DNA from: Treponema sp. UBA4873
GTDB lineage: Bacteria > Spirochaetota > Spirochaetia > Treponematales > Treponemataceae
NCBI GenBank assembly: GCA_002399405.1
Contig: DHDP01000002.1
Span: forward strand, 426,582-490,581
Length of the DNA stretch: 64,000 nt
Direction: 5' to 3'
Positions 25,130 to 34,338 of this stretch are shown in pieces (the stretch's first letter is position 1; each line of letters starts with the position of its first letter). The notes under the pieces are model-generated. The model saw nothing but the letters and a program-made list of their open reading frames with translations. It did no database searches and had not been told where the DNA came from. A program made the position numbers and the translations under genes.

Positions 25130-26215
25130 TCAGCCGATGATTTTCCAGTGCTTGTCGACTTTATTAAGCAGCCCGCATCCGTCTTTCGTAACGAGCACGA
25201 GGTCTTCCACGCGGACGCCGAATTTTCCCGGCAGATATATTCCCGGTTCGATGGAGAATATCATTCCTTCCCGCGTTTCCGACGTGTTGGAACTGCTTAC
25301 GTCTCCCGTTTCGTGATCGCTCTGCCCTATAAAGTGTCCGAGCCGGTGCGTAAAATATTCGCCGTAGCCCGCGTCGGAGATAATACTGCGCGCGGTGGCG
25401 TCTATGTCGCAGAAGCGCACTCCCGGTCTTATGATGCGTTCTGCCTCCTCGTTCGCTGTCCGGACAATATCGTGCAGCTTTGCGTACTCTGCGGGTGCGC
25501 GTCTGAAAAAGTTTGTCCGCGTCATGTCCGAACAGTACTGATTTTTTCTGCAGCCCATATCTATGAGCACGCAGTCTCCGTCCTTCACGGCCGTGTCGTC
25601 GGGCGAATGGTGCGGATCGGCCGCATTCGCACCGAATGAAACTATCGTTTCAAAACTCGGACACTCCGCGCCTTCCGCTTTGAACTGCGCTTCGATATAT
25701 TCCGCGACTTCTTTTTCCGTGACGCCTTCCCTGATAAAGGCGAACCCCCGCTCGATGCATATGTCGTTTATGCGGGACGCTTCTTTCATAAGCGCCTGCT
25801 CCGCTGCGTCTTTGCATGCACGCGCGTCGTCGACACAGTCCGAGCCGAGAACGCAGCGGACGTTCTTATTATATCCGGCGAACGGTATGAGAAAGCGGGC
25901 CGGCCAGTTTTTGTCGATCCCGATCGTACCGGATTGCGCGGTGCCGCCGGCGAGTATCCGCACCGCGTCGTCGCTGTCGGTGAACCAGTGTTCCCTGAAA
26001 CCGGTATGCGGTATGTTGAACAGCTTATTAACAAAAAGGCTGCCCGTCCCGTTTTGTTCAAGATAGAGCACGTACATGCGCTCGTACGGTTCGTTTCTGA
26101 TGCCCGAAAGATACCAGATGCTTTGCGGATCGCTTATGATAAGCGCGTCGAGCTGCTTTTCCTTCATTGCGGCGCATACGCGTTTTATGCGGTTTTCATA
26201 TACGGACGAATTCAT
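25130..26215 (-). CDS. pepQ: Xaa-Pro aminopeptidase/dipeptidase, M24B family
   Basis: 361 residues from the ATG preceded by AGGGGA; a 24-codon upstream extension is unlikely. Creatinase-like N-terminal domain (about 1-130), then the pita-bread catalytic domain with metal ligands in LIDMGCRKNQYCSDMTRT, THRLGHFIG, FSIEPGIYLPG and VRVEDLVLV. It cleaves peptides containing proline in the cytoplasm. A single-gene unit as far as seen. Confidence 0.93.
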   Translation of the reverse strand: MNSSVYENRIKRVCAAMKEKQLDALIISDPQSIWYLSGIRNEPYERMYVLYLEQNGTGSLFVNKLFNIPHTGFREHWFTDSDDAVRILAGGTAQSGTIGIDKNWPARFLIPFAGYNKNVRCVLGSDCVDDARACKDAAEQALMKEASRINDICIERGFAFIREGVTEKEVAEYIEAQFKAEGAECPSFETIVSFGANAADPHHSPDDTAVKDGDCVLIDMGCRKNQYCSDMTRTNFFRRAPAEYAKLHDIVRTANEEAERIIRPGVRFCDIDATARSIISDAGYGEYFTHRLGHFIGQSDHETGDVSSSNTSETREGMIFSIEPGIYLPGKFGVRVEDLVLVTKDGCGLLNKVDKHWKIIG

Positions 26216-26306
26216 TTTATTTCCCCTATATATTGAGAAAGTGTAACGGGATTTTCGCGTAAACTCAATAAGAGCGGTTACGAACACACTTCACCGCAGG
26301 CGGCAG

Positions 26307-26325
26307 TGTAGTAAACCCTCCGTGC
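26307..26325 (+). repeat. Short intergenic repeat, copy 2
   Basis: TAGTAAACCCTCCGTGCG (26309-26325) matches the inverse of the 19617 and 56776 copies. It lies past the end of the hexokinase gene. Confidence 0.4.
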
Positions 26326-26340
26326 GAATGGCAGATGACT

Positions 26341-27657
26341 TCACATCAGCGCGGCGGTAGCCGTACCGAGCGTTATGTCGTTTTCGATTTTAACAATTTC
26401 GTAATATCTGCGGTATGTGTTCGTAAGGATATCACGCATGTGATATTGAACCTTTTCGTACAAATCGTGCGTACGCCAGAACGTCGTGCCGTTGCAGACG
26501 ATGCACACTGGTTCGGCGGGGACCGTTCCTTTCCCGCTTTTCAGAACTGAGGCGGAAAGAACGGAGGCGACGATGCGTGCCGTCCGTTCTATGAGCGTGT
26601 CGAGAAGAACGTACAGAATATTCCTGTCTTCCTCTGTCCCTTTCGAAAGAATTTTTCCGAACGGCGTTTCCTGATCGAACGGGGTGTAAAGGAACGTGTC
26701 GATGTCGGCGGGTGAAACGGAACCGGCTGCACGGAAACCACTGCGGAAATTTTCAGAGAACAGCCTGTCCGTGCACGCCTGCGACAGCATGCTGAATGCG
26801 ACTTTTCCCAGGTATACGCCGGAGCACATTTTTTCAAGTATCGACGCGCCCGGTTTTACGGATCTGCTGTCCGCGTCCCTGTCGAATTCGCTCTGATACA
26901 GTCTGTCGTACATGCCGCATTCGCAGATAACGATATGCCTGTCCGAATCGTCTCCCGCCGCTTTTTTAACGGGCGCGTATTCGATATACGCGTTGTTTAT
27001 TCCCGTACCGAGAACGAATCCGACGTACGAGCTGAACCGTTTTCCGGTTGTACAGTTTACCGTTCCCGCAAGGAGCGCGGCCATAGTGTCGTTCAGAAGC
27101 GTGATTTTTTCCGGCCTTTTCCAGCCGCGTCTCACGAGCGCTTCCGAAAGCGACTGCCCGACGTATGTGCCGACGGCCTCCTGTGCTTTTATTTCTTTCG
27201 AGAAAACAAGAATCTGTCCGTCGCCGTCTTTCGTTATCTGCATGGCGTATGAAAAACAGAATCCTATGCGCGGAGACATGTCTTTTAAATAATCGAGATT
27301 TTCGGCGAGCGAATCGTAAAATTCCTCTTTTGTTAATTCGCGTTCAAATCCCGGCATGGTCGTTTTTTTCAGATTCGATATTTCGAAGCTGCCGTCCGGG
27401 GCGAACGTGACGAGACACGACCTGAAATTAGTGCCGCCTGCGTCGACGACGACGACCTTTCTTCCCGAAGGACATGCGTACGGAATGCTGCCGGGAGCGA
27501 CTATCATCGGTTCTGAGGCGGAATACGGGGAACCGTCGCTTTCCGACGCAAGTCCCCGCTCCATATCGTAGAGCAGCGTGTCGTTTAATGATTCGACCGC
27601 CGGCTGAATAAATCCGTGTGCGGACAGGAACGCGGCGGTTTTTCCGTGCAGCTCCAT
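26341..27657 (-). CDS. hxk: Hexokinase, eukaryote-like family
   Basis: 438 residues from the ATG behind GGAGGTG; the seven-codon upstream extension would overlap nagB. Actin-like ATPase fold with VVVVDAGGTNFRSCLVTF (phosphate 1), catalytic LLNDTMAALLAG, and FVLGTGINNAY. This two-domain hexokinase family is mainly eukaryotic but is known from Treponema. It phosphorylates glucose, and in this operon plausibly GlcNAc or glucosamine released inside the cell. It is the last gene of GH20-nagA-nagB-hexokinase, two bases after nagB. Confidence 0.92.
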   Translation of the reverse strand: MELHGKTAAFLSAHGFIQPAVESLNDTLLYDMERGLASESDGSPYSASEPMIVAPGSIPYACPSGRKVVVVDAGGTNFRSCLVTFAPDGSFEISNLKKTTMPGFERELTKEEFYDSLAENLDYLKDMSPRIGFCFSYAMQITKDGDGQILVFSKEIKAQEAVGTYVGQSLSEALVRRGWKRPEKITLLNDTMAALLAGTVNCTTGKRFSSYVGFVLGTGINNAYIEYAPVKKAAGDDSDRHIVICECGMYDRLYQSEFDRDADSRSVKPGASILEKMCSGVYLGKVAFSMLSQACTDRLFSENFRSGFRAAGSVSPADIDTFLYTPFDQETPFGKILSKGTEEDRNILYVLLDTLIERTARIVASVLSASVLKSGKGTVPAEPVCIVCNGTTFWRTHDLYEKVQYHMRDILTNTYRRYYEIVKIENDITLGTATAALM

Positions 27658-27659
27658 GA

Positions 27660-28484
27660 TCACACCTCCGCAAAGCACGATTCGAACGGATCTTTCATCG
27701 TTGCTTCGATGCCGCTGAAATATTTTACCGTGCCCACTTTAAGCTCGTCTGTACACGCTTCGTCGCAGACGATGACGGTGTTGCGGTGCATCTGCAGAAT
27801 CGTCACCGGCCACATCTGCGAGACCGACTGTTCGACGGCGTGCGCGAGCGCCTCCGCCTTGTTGTGTCCGGTCATCATGATGACCACTTCCTTCGCGTCG
27901 GTAATTGTTCCGATTCCGACAGTCAGCGCCGTCTTCGGAACCTGATTCATGTCGTTGCTGAAAAAGCGTGAATTAACAATACGCGTGTCCTCCGTGAGCG
28001 TCTTTACGCGCGTGCGTGAAGTGAGCGACGATCCCGGCTCGTTGAACGCGATATGCCCGTCGCATCCGGCCCCGCCGAGGAACAGATTGATTCCGCCTGC
28101 GGCAGTGATGGCGCGCTCGTACGACTCGCATTCCTCTTCGAGATTTTCCGCCGTTCCGTCGAGTATGTGAACGCTGCTTTTGTTAATATCGATTTTGTCG
28201 AAAAAATTGTGATTCATGAAATAATGGTAGCTCTGCGGATGGTCTGCCGGCAGCCCAACGTATTCGTCCATGTTGAATGTAGTGATGTTCCGGAACGACA
28301 GCGCCTTTTTCCGGTACAGATCGATGAGGCGGTTGTAAACGCCGAGCGGAGTGCTTCCCGTCGGCAGTCCGAGAACGAACTGTCTGCCGGGATTTTCCGT
28401 CCCGAATTTTTTTATTTTGCCCGCAATGTAGTCGGCAGTCCATTTTGCGCAGTCGCTATAATCTTTCTTAATAATCAGTCTCAT
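27660..28484 (-). CDS. nagB: Glucosamine-6-phosphate deaminase
   Basis: 274 residues, family length. LGLPTGSTPLGVYNRL, TTFNMDEYVGLP with D73 as the ring-opening base, and GAGCDGHIAFNEPGSS holding the Asp-His-Glu catalytic set. Converts glucosamine-6-phosphate to fructose-6-phosphate and ammonia. It lies 9 bp after nagA, with its own AGGAG-like site. Confidence 0.97.
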   Translation of the reverse strand: MRLIIKKDYSDCAKWTADYIAGKIKKFGTENPGRQFVLGLPTGSTPLGVYNRLIDLYRKKALSFRNITTFNMDEYVGLPADHPQSYHYFMNHNFFDKIDINKSSVHILDGTAENLEEECESYERAITAAGGINLFLGGAGCDGHIAFNEPGSSLTSRTRVKTLTEDTRIVNSRFFSNDMNQVPKTALTVGIGTITDAKEVVIMMTGHNKAEALAHAVEQSVSQMWPVTILQMHRNTVIVCDEACTDELKVGTVKYFSGIEATMKDPFESCFAEV

Positions 28485-28493
28485 AAGTTTCTC

Positions 28494-29654
28494 CTATACG
28501 TTTCTTTTTATTTTTCCGTCGATAAGAACGAGATGAAGCGCGAAGTCTTTGTCGAAAACGATGATGTCGCTATCATATCCCGGCGAAATAATTCCTTTGT
28601 GCACGTATTTCATGATGCGCGCAGGGTTCGCCGTGGCGAAACGGATTGCATCGGCGAGTGAAAAACCGAACGCCACCGTGTTCTGAATGGAACGTATCAT
28701 CGTGAGCGCGGAACCGGCGATCACGTCGTCGGCTTTGCGGTGGAAGCATCCGCCTTCAAAGACCACTTCCTCGTTGTTCGCAAACAGCTGCCCGCCTTTC
28801 TGTTCAGTCGGCGTGAGCGCGTCCGTGACGAGGACAATCTGTTCCGGCGTCTTATCGCGCTGAAGCAGCTTGAACAAATCGGGATGAACGTGGACGCCGT
28901 CCGCGATGATTTCGCACGACATTTCCGGGTGGATGAGGATCGCTCCGACAGCGCCGGGGTTCCGGTGATGCAGCTGGCTCATGGCGTTGAAGAAATGAGT
29001 CGAGTGGAGAATGCCCACCTGTACGCCTTCCTCCATGTTTCTGTATTCTGCGTTCGTATGTCCCGCCTGCAGCACGATTCCCTTGTCGATGCATGAAAGC
29101 GCAAGATCGCGCATACCCTTGAGCTCCGGCGCGACAGTCATGTTGACGATGTGTCCCCCGGAAGCTTCCCACAGTCTGTCCAGCAGACTGATATCGGGAA
29201 GTCTCACTGTTTCCGGACGCTGAACGCCGAGCTTAAACGGAGAGATGAACGGGCCTTCGAGGTGAATGCCCATAACGTGCGCGCCTTCCTCGTATCCCAT
29301 CGCCGCAACAATTTCCCTGATGCAGTGAATCATTTCCTCTTCGGACGAAGGATACATTGTCGGATTGAAAGAGGTGACGCCGTACTGAGCGAGGTCTTTC
29401 GACATCTGCAGAATGGCTGCCGTCGTGCACACGTCTGTTCCGTGCCCCATGAATCCGTGGATGTGCGTGTCTATGAGTCCCGGCGCTATGTAATTTCCGT
29501 GAACGTCGATTATCTGAACGTCGGAAGAAAATTTTTTCTGGAGATAACGCTCTTCACTGAATACGTCTTTGATTTTTCCGCCGTCGATAAGAACGGCGCT
29601 TTTTTCTTCCGTTGAAATTCCGTTCAGCAGAATTCCATTATGCAGACAAATCAT
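28494..29654 (-). CDS. nagA: N-acetylglucosamine-6-phosphate deacetylase
   Basis: 386 residues from the ATG following AGGAGG; a longer frame upstream is unlikely. Amidohydrolase motifs: DTHIHGFMGHGTD, the metal-binding HLEGPFIS, AGHTNAEY, STHFFNAMSQLHHR and LVTDALTPT. It removes acetate from GlcNAc-6-phosphate for NagB. About 90 bp follow the GH20 gene. Confidence 0.96.
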   Translation of the reverse strand: MICLHNGILLNGISTEEKSAVLIDGGKIKDVFSEERYLQKKFSSDVQIIDVHGNYIAPGLIDTHIHGFMGHGTDVCTTAAILQMSKDLAQYGVTSFNPTMYPSSEEEMIHCIREIVAAMGYEEGAHVMGIHLEGPFISPFKLGVQRPETVRLPDISLLDRLWEASGGHIVNMTVAPELKGMRDLALSCIDKGIVLQAGHTNAEYRNMEEGVQVGILHSTHFFNAMSQLHHRNPGAVGAILIHPEMSCEIIADGVHVHPDLFKLLQRDKTPEQIVLVTDALTPTEQKGGQLFANNEEVVFEGGCFHRKADDVIAGSALTMIRSIQNTVAFGFSLADAIRFATANPARIMKYVHKGIISPGYDSDIIVFDKDFALHLVLIDGKIKRNV

Positions 29655-29746
29655 TTTTCCTCCTGTAAAAGTCAACAAAGCTTCTCTTTGTTTTCGATAT
29701 GAGACATTCATGATTGCGGCTCTACTGCCCGCAATCATTCATTCTC

Positions 29747-31282
29747 CTATTCGAGTTTTCCGTCGTAATACAGAACATGCATCTCCGTAAGCCGTTTTTT
29801 GTGATCATCCCAGTTATGTACGAAGCGTAAAAAATCTTTTTTTTCTTCCGGCAGCCACAGGCATTCCGCAAGCGCGCTGAACCGCGGGAACAGAAGGTAT
29901 TCCGCAACCCGCGACGAAGGGAGTTCCTCCGACCAGAGCGCGCCTTCGCCGCCGAGAATATACGGCGCATATTCCGCCGACAGATTTTCCGGAACGGGCG
30001 AATATGAGTACGCTTTCTTTGCCGTAATGAACCCGAGCCGCCCCGGTTCTTCGATCGAATCGTAATTCTGCAGATTCATGTAGCACATTGTCTGCGGCGA
30101 CATGATGACGTTATGTTTCAATTCCGCCGCTTTTTTCCCGCCTTCGGTACCCCGCCACGACTGTACGATGACCGATTCGGGCAGCGGCTTTTTTTCCGTG
30201 TTGTCCAGGACTTCGTCCCAGCCGATCGGTATTCTGCCGTGCGCAAGTACGAGCGCGGCCATTTTTTCCGTTACCCATGACTGGAGCTGTGCGGTATTGT
30301 CGAGCTCCTCTTTTTTAATTCGCGCCTGACATTTCGGACATGTCTTCCATCTGTCGGCAAGGCATTCGTCGCCGCCGATGTGAATCCATTTACCCGGAAA
30401 CAGCCGTGTAAGCGTGTCGAATATCGCATTATATATGTCGAAAATCGCGTCGTTGCCGGCGCAGAGTACGTCGGGAAAAATGCCCCAGCACGACTCCACT
30501 TTATACGGCCCGCCCGTACATCCGAATTCCGGATACGCGGCGAGCAGCGCCGACGCGTGGCCGGGAAGTTCGACTTCCGGAACTATCGTGATATGCCGTT
30601 CCGCCGCATACTGAACGACGGAGGTAATTTCATCGTCGGTGTAGTATTCACGCCTCGTTTCGGTTTCCGCCGGTTCGCGTGCCGGCATGTTGCGGTCCCA
30701 GCGCTTCGAACCGATTTTCGTGAGCAGAGGATATTCCGGAACCGGAAGCCTCCAGCCCTGATCGTCGGTGAGATGCCAGTGGAAACGGTTCATTTTATGG
30801 AATGCTGAAATATCGATTATTTTTTTGATGAAATCGACCGAGTAAAACGAGCGGCTTGTGTCGAGCAGAAATCCCCGCCACTCGTACGCCGGTTTGTCGT
30901 AAATAAAAAGGCAGGGAAGCGCGTTTGCATACGTCATGACGAGCTGACGCAGCGTCTGTACTCCGTAGAATGCGCCCGCCGCCGAAGACGCCGTAACGGT
31001 GATTTTACCGGTGGTTATTTCGAGACTGTATGATTCCGGGTTTTCGAGGGAATACGGACCGCTTGTCTGTTCTCTGCGGATTTCTATAGATTCGGAGAAA
31101 CTTTTTTCGACGGAAGGGAAACATGCGAGCCCTGCGGCGTTCAGAATACTGCACGAAACCGGTTTATCTTTTTCATAAAATGAATCGGAAAGGAAAGGAA
31201 TGCTCCTGCCGGGAATGTTGAATATCCCGTCGTGTACGGCTGCGTACTGCGGATACGGAATCAGCGGTAGTTCTTTGTTCAT
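29747..31282 (-). CDS. Beta-N-acetylhexosaminidase, GH20
   Basis: 511 residues. The N-terminal alpha-beta domain (about 1-130) is followed by the TIM barrel with FLLDTSRSFYS, FHWHLTDDQGWR, EVELPGHASALL and the catalytic Asp-Glu pair in GGDECLADRW. There is no signal peptide, so it likely acts in the cytoplasm on imported chitobiose or short chito-oligosaccharides. First gene of the minus-strand GlcNAc operon, divergent from the ABC transporter genes. The start follows GGAG. Confidence 0.95.
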   Translation of the reverse strand: MNKELPLIPYPQYAAVHDGIFNIPGRSIPFLSDSFYEKDKPVSCSILNAAGLACFPSVEKSFSESIEIRREQTSGPYSLENPESYSLEITTGKITVTASSAAGAFYGVQTLRQLVMTYANALPCLFIYDKPAYEWRGFLLDTSRSFYSVDFIKKIIDISAFHKMNRFHWHLTDDQGWRLPVPEYPLLTKIGSKRWDRNMPAREPAETETRREYYTDDEITSVVQYAAERHITIVPEVELPGHASALLAAYPEFGCTGGPYKVESCWGIFPDVLCAGNDAIFDIYNAIFDTLTRLFPGKWIHIGGDECLADRWKTCPKCQARIKKEELDNTAQLQSWVTEKMAALVLAHGRIPIGWDEVLDNTEKKPLPESVIVQSWRGTEGGKKAAELKHNVIMSPQTMCYMNLQNYDSIEEPGRLGFITAKKAYSYSPVPENLSAEYAPYILGGEGALWSEELPSSRVAEYLLFPRFSALAECLWLPEEKKDFLRFVHNWDDHKKRLTEMHVLYYDGKLE

Positions 31283-31434
31283 GACTCCATGATAAATCAA
31301 TAACCAGTGTTTGTCCAGCGAGAATACAAACGTGCCTGATGTTCATGCGTAATCAGACATGCTCAAAAGGCGGATGAGTTTTACGGACAGTACAATTTAC
31401 TATATTTTTAGCCTGAAAAGATGAAAAAAAATTG

Positions 31435-31463
31435 TTGACAAGCGGATAGTAAGGGGATAGGAT
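31435..31463 (+). promoter_or_regulatory. Promoter of the chito-oligosaccharide transporter operon
   Basis: TTGACA (31435-31440), 17-bp spacer, TAGGAT (31458-31463). The start is predicted at about 31470, at the edge of the operator. Confidence 0.75.
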
Positions 31464-31469
31464 AATGTT

Positions 31470-31486
31470 TGTACAGTGTCTGTACA
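31470..31486 (+). promoter_or_regulatory. Palindromic operator, probable ROK repressor site
   Basis: TGTACAG-TGT-CTGTACA, a perfect 7-bp inverted repeat at the predicted start of transcription, upstream of the binding-protein gene. The ROK regulator encoded three genes downstream is the natural candidate to bind it. Confidence 0.6.
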
Positions 31487-31518
31487 TAAATGAAAATGAA
31501 TTTTCAGGAGGAAACGTT

Positions 31519-32859
31519 ATGAAGAAAGTCGTTGCACTTTGTTTGCTGGCAGGCGCCATGGTAAGCTCCATGTATGCCCTTGGAGACAAGAAAAACAAAA
31601 AACAGACGGTTATTACAGTCCTGGACTATCAGGATGCGACAGCCCCGAATTCTTTTGATGACAACAAGCTGATTTGGGACGCATTTGAAGCCGCTCATCC
31701 GGATATTAAAATTGAACGCGAAGTGCTTTTTAACGAGCCGTTCCATCAGAAAGCGGCGGCATACGCAGCTTCCGGAAAAATGCCGGATGTATTCTATATG
31801 TGGCCGAGCGGACGTTCGAGTCCTATTCACACAAATCATCTTGCAAAAGACCTTACTCCGTTCCTCAAAAAGGACGGCCTGATTGCCGACTACAACCCGG
31901 TCTGCATCAGCCCGAAAGAGCAGGAATCGGGATACGTTGCGGAGATCCCGTTCGGTCTCACGGTAACCCACATGCTGTACGTGAACACCGCGGTTCTCAA
32001 GGAATGCGGGCTTTCGATCCCGAAGACATACGACGAGCTTAAGGCTCAGGTTCCCGTCCTCAAAAATCACGGTTATGAAACGATTCTTATGGCCAATATG
32101 GACGACTGGGTTATGGAGTCGTGCATGTTCTCGATGGTTGCCGGACGGTTCGGCGGAAAGGACTGGGCGGATAAAATTCTGAGCGGCAAAGCGAAGTTTA
32201 CCGACAAAAATTTCATTGATTCGGTAAGATTCATCAAAACACTTTATGACGACGGCGTTATTTCAAAAACGACGCTTTCCACTTCATACGGCGACGTTCC
32301 CGGCCTGTTTGCTTCAAAGAAAGGCGCTTACCTTATCGACGGCGACTGGCGCGTCGGCGCGTTTATCACGGATCAGTCGACCGGTAAGGCTCTCATTTCG
32401 AAAGCAGACCAGCAGAACAGCATCGAAGTTATTAATTTCCCTGAGATTCCCGGCGAAGTCGCCCACGGAACAAACTCCGGCATTGTCGGAGTCGGCTACG
32501 GTATGAGCTCTAAACTTAAGAAGGGATCGGCCGAAGAGAAGGCTGCGTGGGAGCTTATTAAATGGCTGAGCGGTCCGTACACACAGCAGCGCCGTCTCGA
32601 CACGGGAGCATCGTTCCCGTCGCTTGTTAAAGGCATCGTTTACGACAATGCTAAAATGGATCCGCTCTCCGTAAAGAGAGGCAAGTTCTACGAGACGCCC
32701 ACTGCGACAACTCCGGTGTTCGACGGTGTGTTCGATACAAGCGTGAACACCGTGTTTAATGCCGATCTTCAGCAGCTCGGTCTCGGAAAGAAAACACCCG
32801 AGCAGATTTGCGCGGAAACGCAGAAAGCATTCGACGAGTGGAAAGCATCCAAAAAATAA
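31519..32859 (+). CDS. Sugar ABC transporter substrate-binding protein (chito-oligosaccharide/GlcNAc candidate)
   Basis: 446 residues from the ATG behind AGGAGG. Signal peptide (1-20, MVSSMYALG) without a lipobox cysteine. Family-1 solute-binding fold: TVLDYQDATAPN at the mature N-terminus, GKMPDVFYMWPSG, YVAEIPFGLTVTHMLYVN and a C-terminal FDEWKASKK. It delivers a sugar to the two permeases that follow. Divergence from GH20-nagABH points to chitobiose, GlcNAc oligomers or similar. No ATPase gene lies in the locus, so a shared MsiK/MalK-type ATPase elsewhere is expected. Confidence 0.92.
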   Translation: MKKVVALCLLAGAMVSSMYALGDKKNKKQTVITVLDYQDATAPNSFDDNKLIWDAFEAAHPDIKIEREVLFNEPFHQKAAAYAASGKMPDVFYMWPSGRSSPIHTNHLAKDLTPFLKKDGLIADYNPVCISPKEQESGYVAEIPFGLTVTHMLYVNTAVLKECGLSIPKTYDELKAQVPVLKNHGYETILMANMDDWVMESCMFSMVAGRFGGKDWADKILSGKAKFTDKNFIDSVRFIKTLYDDGVISKTTLSTSYGDVPGLFASKKGAYLIDGDWRVGAFITDQSTGKALISKADQQNSIEVINFPEIPGEVAHGTNSGIVGVGYGMSSKLKKGSAEEKAAWELIKWLSGPYTQQRRLDTGASFPSLVKGIVYDNAKMDPLSVKRGKFYETPTATTPVFDGVFDTSVNTVFNADLQQLGLGKKTPEQICAETQKAFDEWKASKK

Positions 32860-32892
32860 CAACTGCAGAATTGTCTTGTAGAGTCTGAAAGG

Positions 32893-32932
32893 CAGGCATG
32901 GTATAAACACTCGATATCATGCCTGTTTTCTT
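32893..32932 (+). terminator. Attenuating terminator between binding protein and permease genes
   Basis: CAGGCATGGTAT / ATATCATGCCTG forms a 12-bp stem (one G-U pair) with a 9-base loop, then TTTTCTT. It probably lowers expression of the permeases relative to the binding protein. Confidence 0.75.
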
Positions 32933-32998
32933 GTAAAGAGAATACATAAAAAATACTTTATTTTTGCATTTCAAAAACAAAGTAAGGAGGACCCTGTT

Positions 32999-34321
32999 GT
33001 GAACAGAAAGAACATGATACTGGCAAGCAAGCTTGCCCTGCTGTTCGTGCTGCTTGGATTTTGTTTGCCTCTGTGTGACGAGTCGAACGGTTTTCAGTCG
33101 GCGGCGTATTTTTTAGGAGAAAGTAATAACGGTTTATATGCTGCAATCGGATACGCCCTGAGTGCGTTGTTCTGTTTAACCGTCGTAAGCATTCTCTATA
33201 CGGTAATCAAATCAGTTTTATTAAAAAAAGAATATTCCGGGGCGGAAAACGCCGTCAATATCATATTGTTCGTGCTGCAGGTTTTCTTAGGTGTGTTTGT
33301 ATTCACCGCCGTGAAGAATCTTCCGGAAGAGGATGTGGAACTTGCGGCCGGGTATTATTTTATTATAACGGGATGGGTCGTTTCGTTTGTTCTTTACCTG
33401 TATTCGTCCCTCCTCGACACAAGTCTTTCGACGAAAGTAGAGGAACGCCGGTCGTACTGGATGCTGTCTCTGCCCGCGATTATTTTTTACTTCGGCGTCA
33501 TGACGTTCCCCACGTTGTTCTCCGTTTTTCTCAGCTTTACGAACTACGGCGGCGGTGAGTTGTTTGAAAAAGGCTCAATACAGTTCATCGGTTTACGGAA
33601 TTACGCAAAAGTTTTCAGAGATTCCGTTTTCTATCTTTCTCTGAAGAATAACCTGTGGGTCGTCCTTATTTCAGTTTTCGGACAGCTGCCGCTCGGTTTT
33701 CTGCTCGCATACGTACTTACCCGGGGCCTTGTTAAGGGAAGGGATTTTTTCCAGACGATGATTTATCTGCCGTGCGTCATATCGACCGTCGTCATCGGTG
33801 TTCTGTTCCAGACCTTTTTTTCCGCTCACGGTGCATGGTGGGAAATAATGCACTTTTTTAACCCGCAGTTTGAGTGGGCCATGAATTCGCATCCGATGGT
33901 TCCTGTTCTTTTCGTCATACTCTGGATGTATACGGGAACGTATCTGATTATTTTCCTCGCGAATCTTCAGAAAATAGATCCGCAGATTATGGAGGCTGCG
34001 ACTATAGACGGCGCAACGGAAGGCCAGACTTTGTGGTATATTATTTTCCCGGAACTTTCGGGAGTATTTGTTATTTCCGCGATTCTTGCCATATCCGGTT
34101 CGCTGAAGTCGTTCGATTTGATTTACGTTATGACCGGCGGCGGCCCTGCGAAGATGACGTACGTTTTGTCGCTGTATATGTTCGATAAGGCGTTCAAAGG
34201 CGCGGCGGATTATCCCATGGCCAATACGATTTCGACGATCATGGTCGTAATCAGTCTCGTGCTGATTGTGATTGTGAAGAGCCTTGAGAAACGATTCGGT
34301 GATCAGGAAGACAGCAACTAA
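32999..34321 (+). CDS. Sugar ABC transporter permease, MalF/UgpA type with extended N-terminus
   Basis: 440 residues, GTG start 8 bases after AAGGAGG. The usual six-helix permease core (from about 155) has the EAA loop EAATIDGATEGQTLWYIIFPEL. It is preceded by about 150 residues with four more predicted membrane segments (about 8-24, 43-66, 82-101, 117-138), making the protein longer than the 290-310 residues typical for the family. Forms the channel with the next gene product. Confidence 0.92.
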   Translation: MNRKNMILASKLALLFVLLGFCLPLCDESNGFQSAAYFLGESNNGLYAAIGYALSALFCLTVVSILYTVIKSVLLKKEYSGAENAVNIILFVLQVFLGVFVFTAVKNLPEEDVELAAGYYFIITGWVVSFVLYLYSSLLDTSLSTKVEERRSYWMLSLPAIIFYFGVMTFPTLFSVFLSFTNYGGGELFEKGSIQFIGLRNYAKVFRDSVFYLSLKNNLWVVLISVFGQLPLGFLLAYVLTRGLVKGRDFFQTMIYLPCVISTVVIGVLFQTFFSAHGAWWEIMHFFNPQFEWAMNSHPMVPVLFVILWMYTGTYLIIFLANLQKIDPQIMEAATIDGATEGQTLWYIIFPELSGVFVISAILAISGSLKSFDLIYVMTGGGPAKMTYVLSLYMFDKAFKGAADYPMANTISTIMVVISLVLIVIVKSLEKRFGDQEDSN

Positions 34322-34338
34322 CCGTAAGGAGGAATAGT

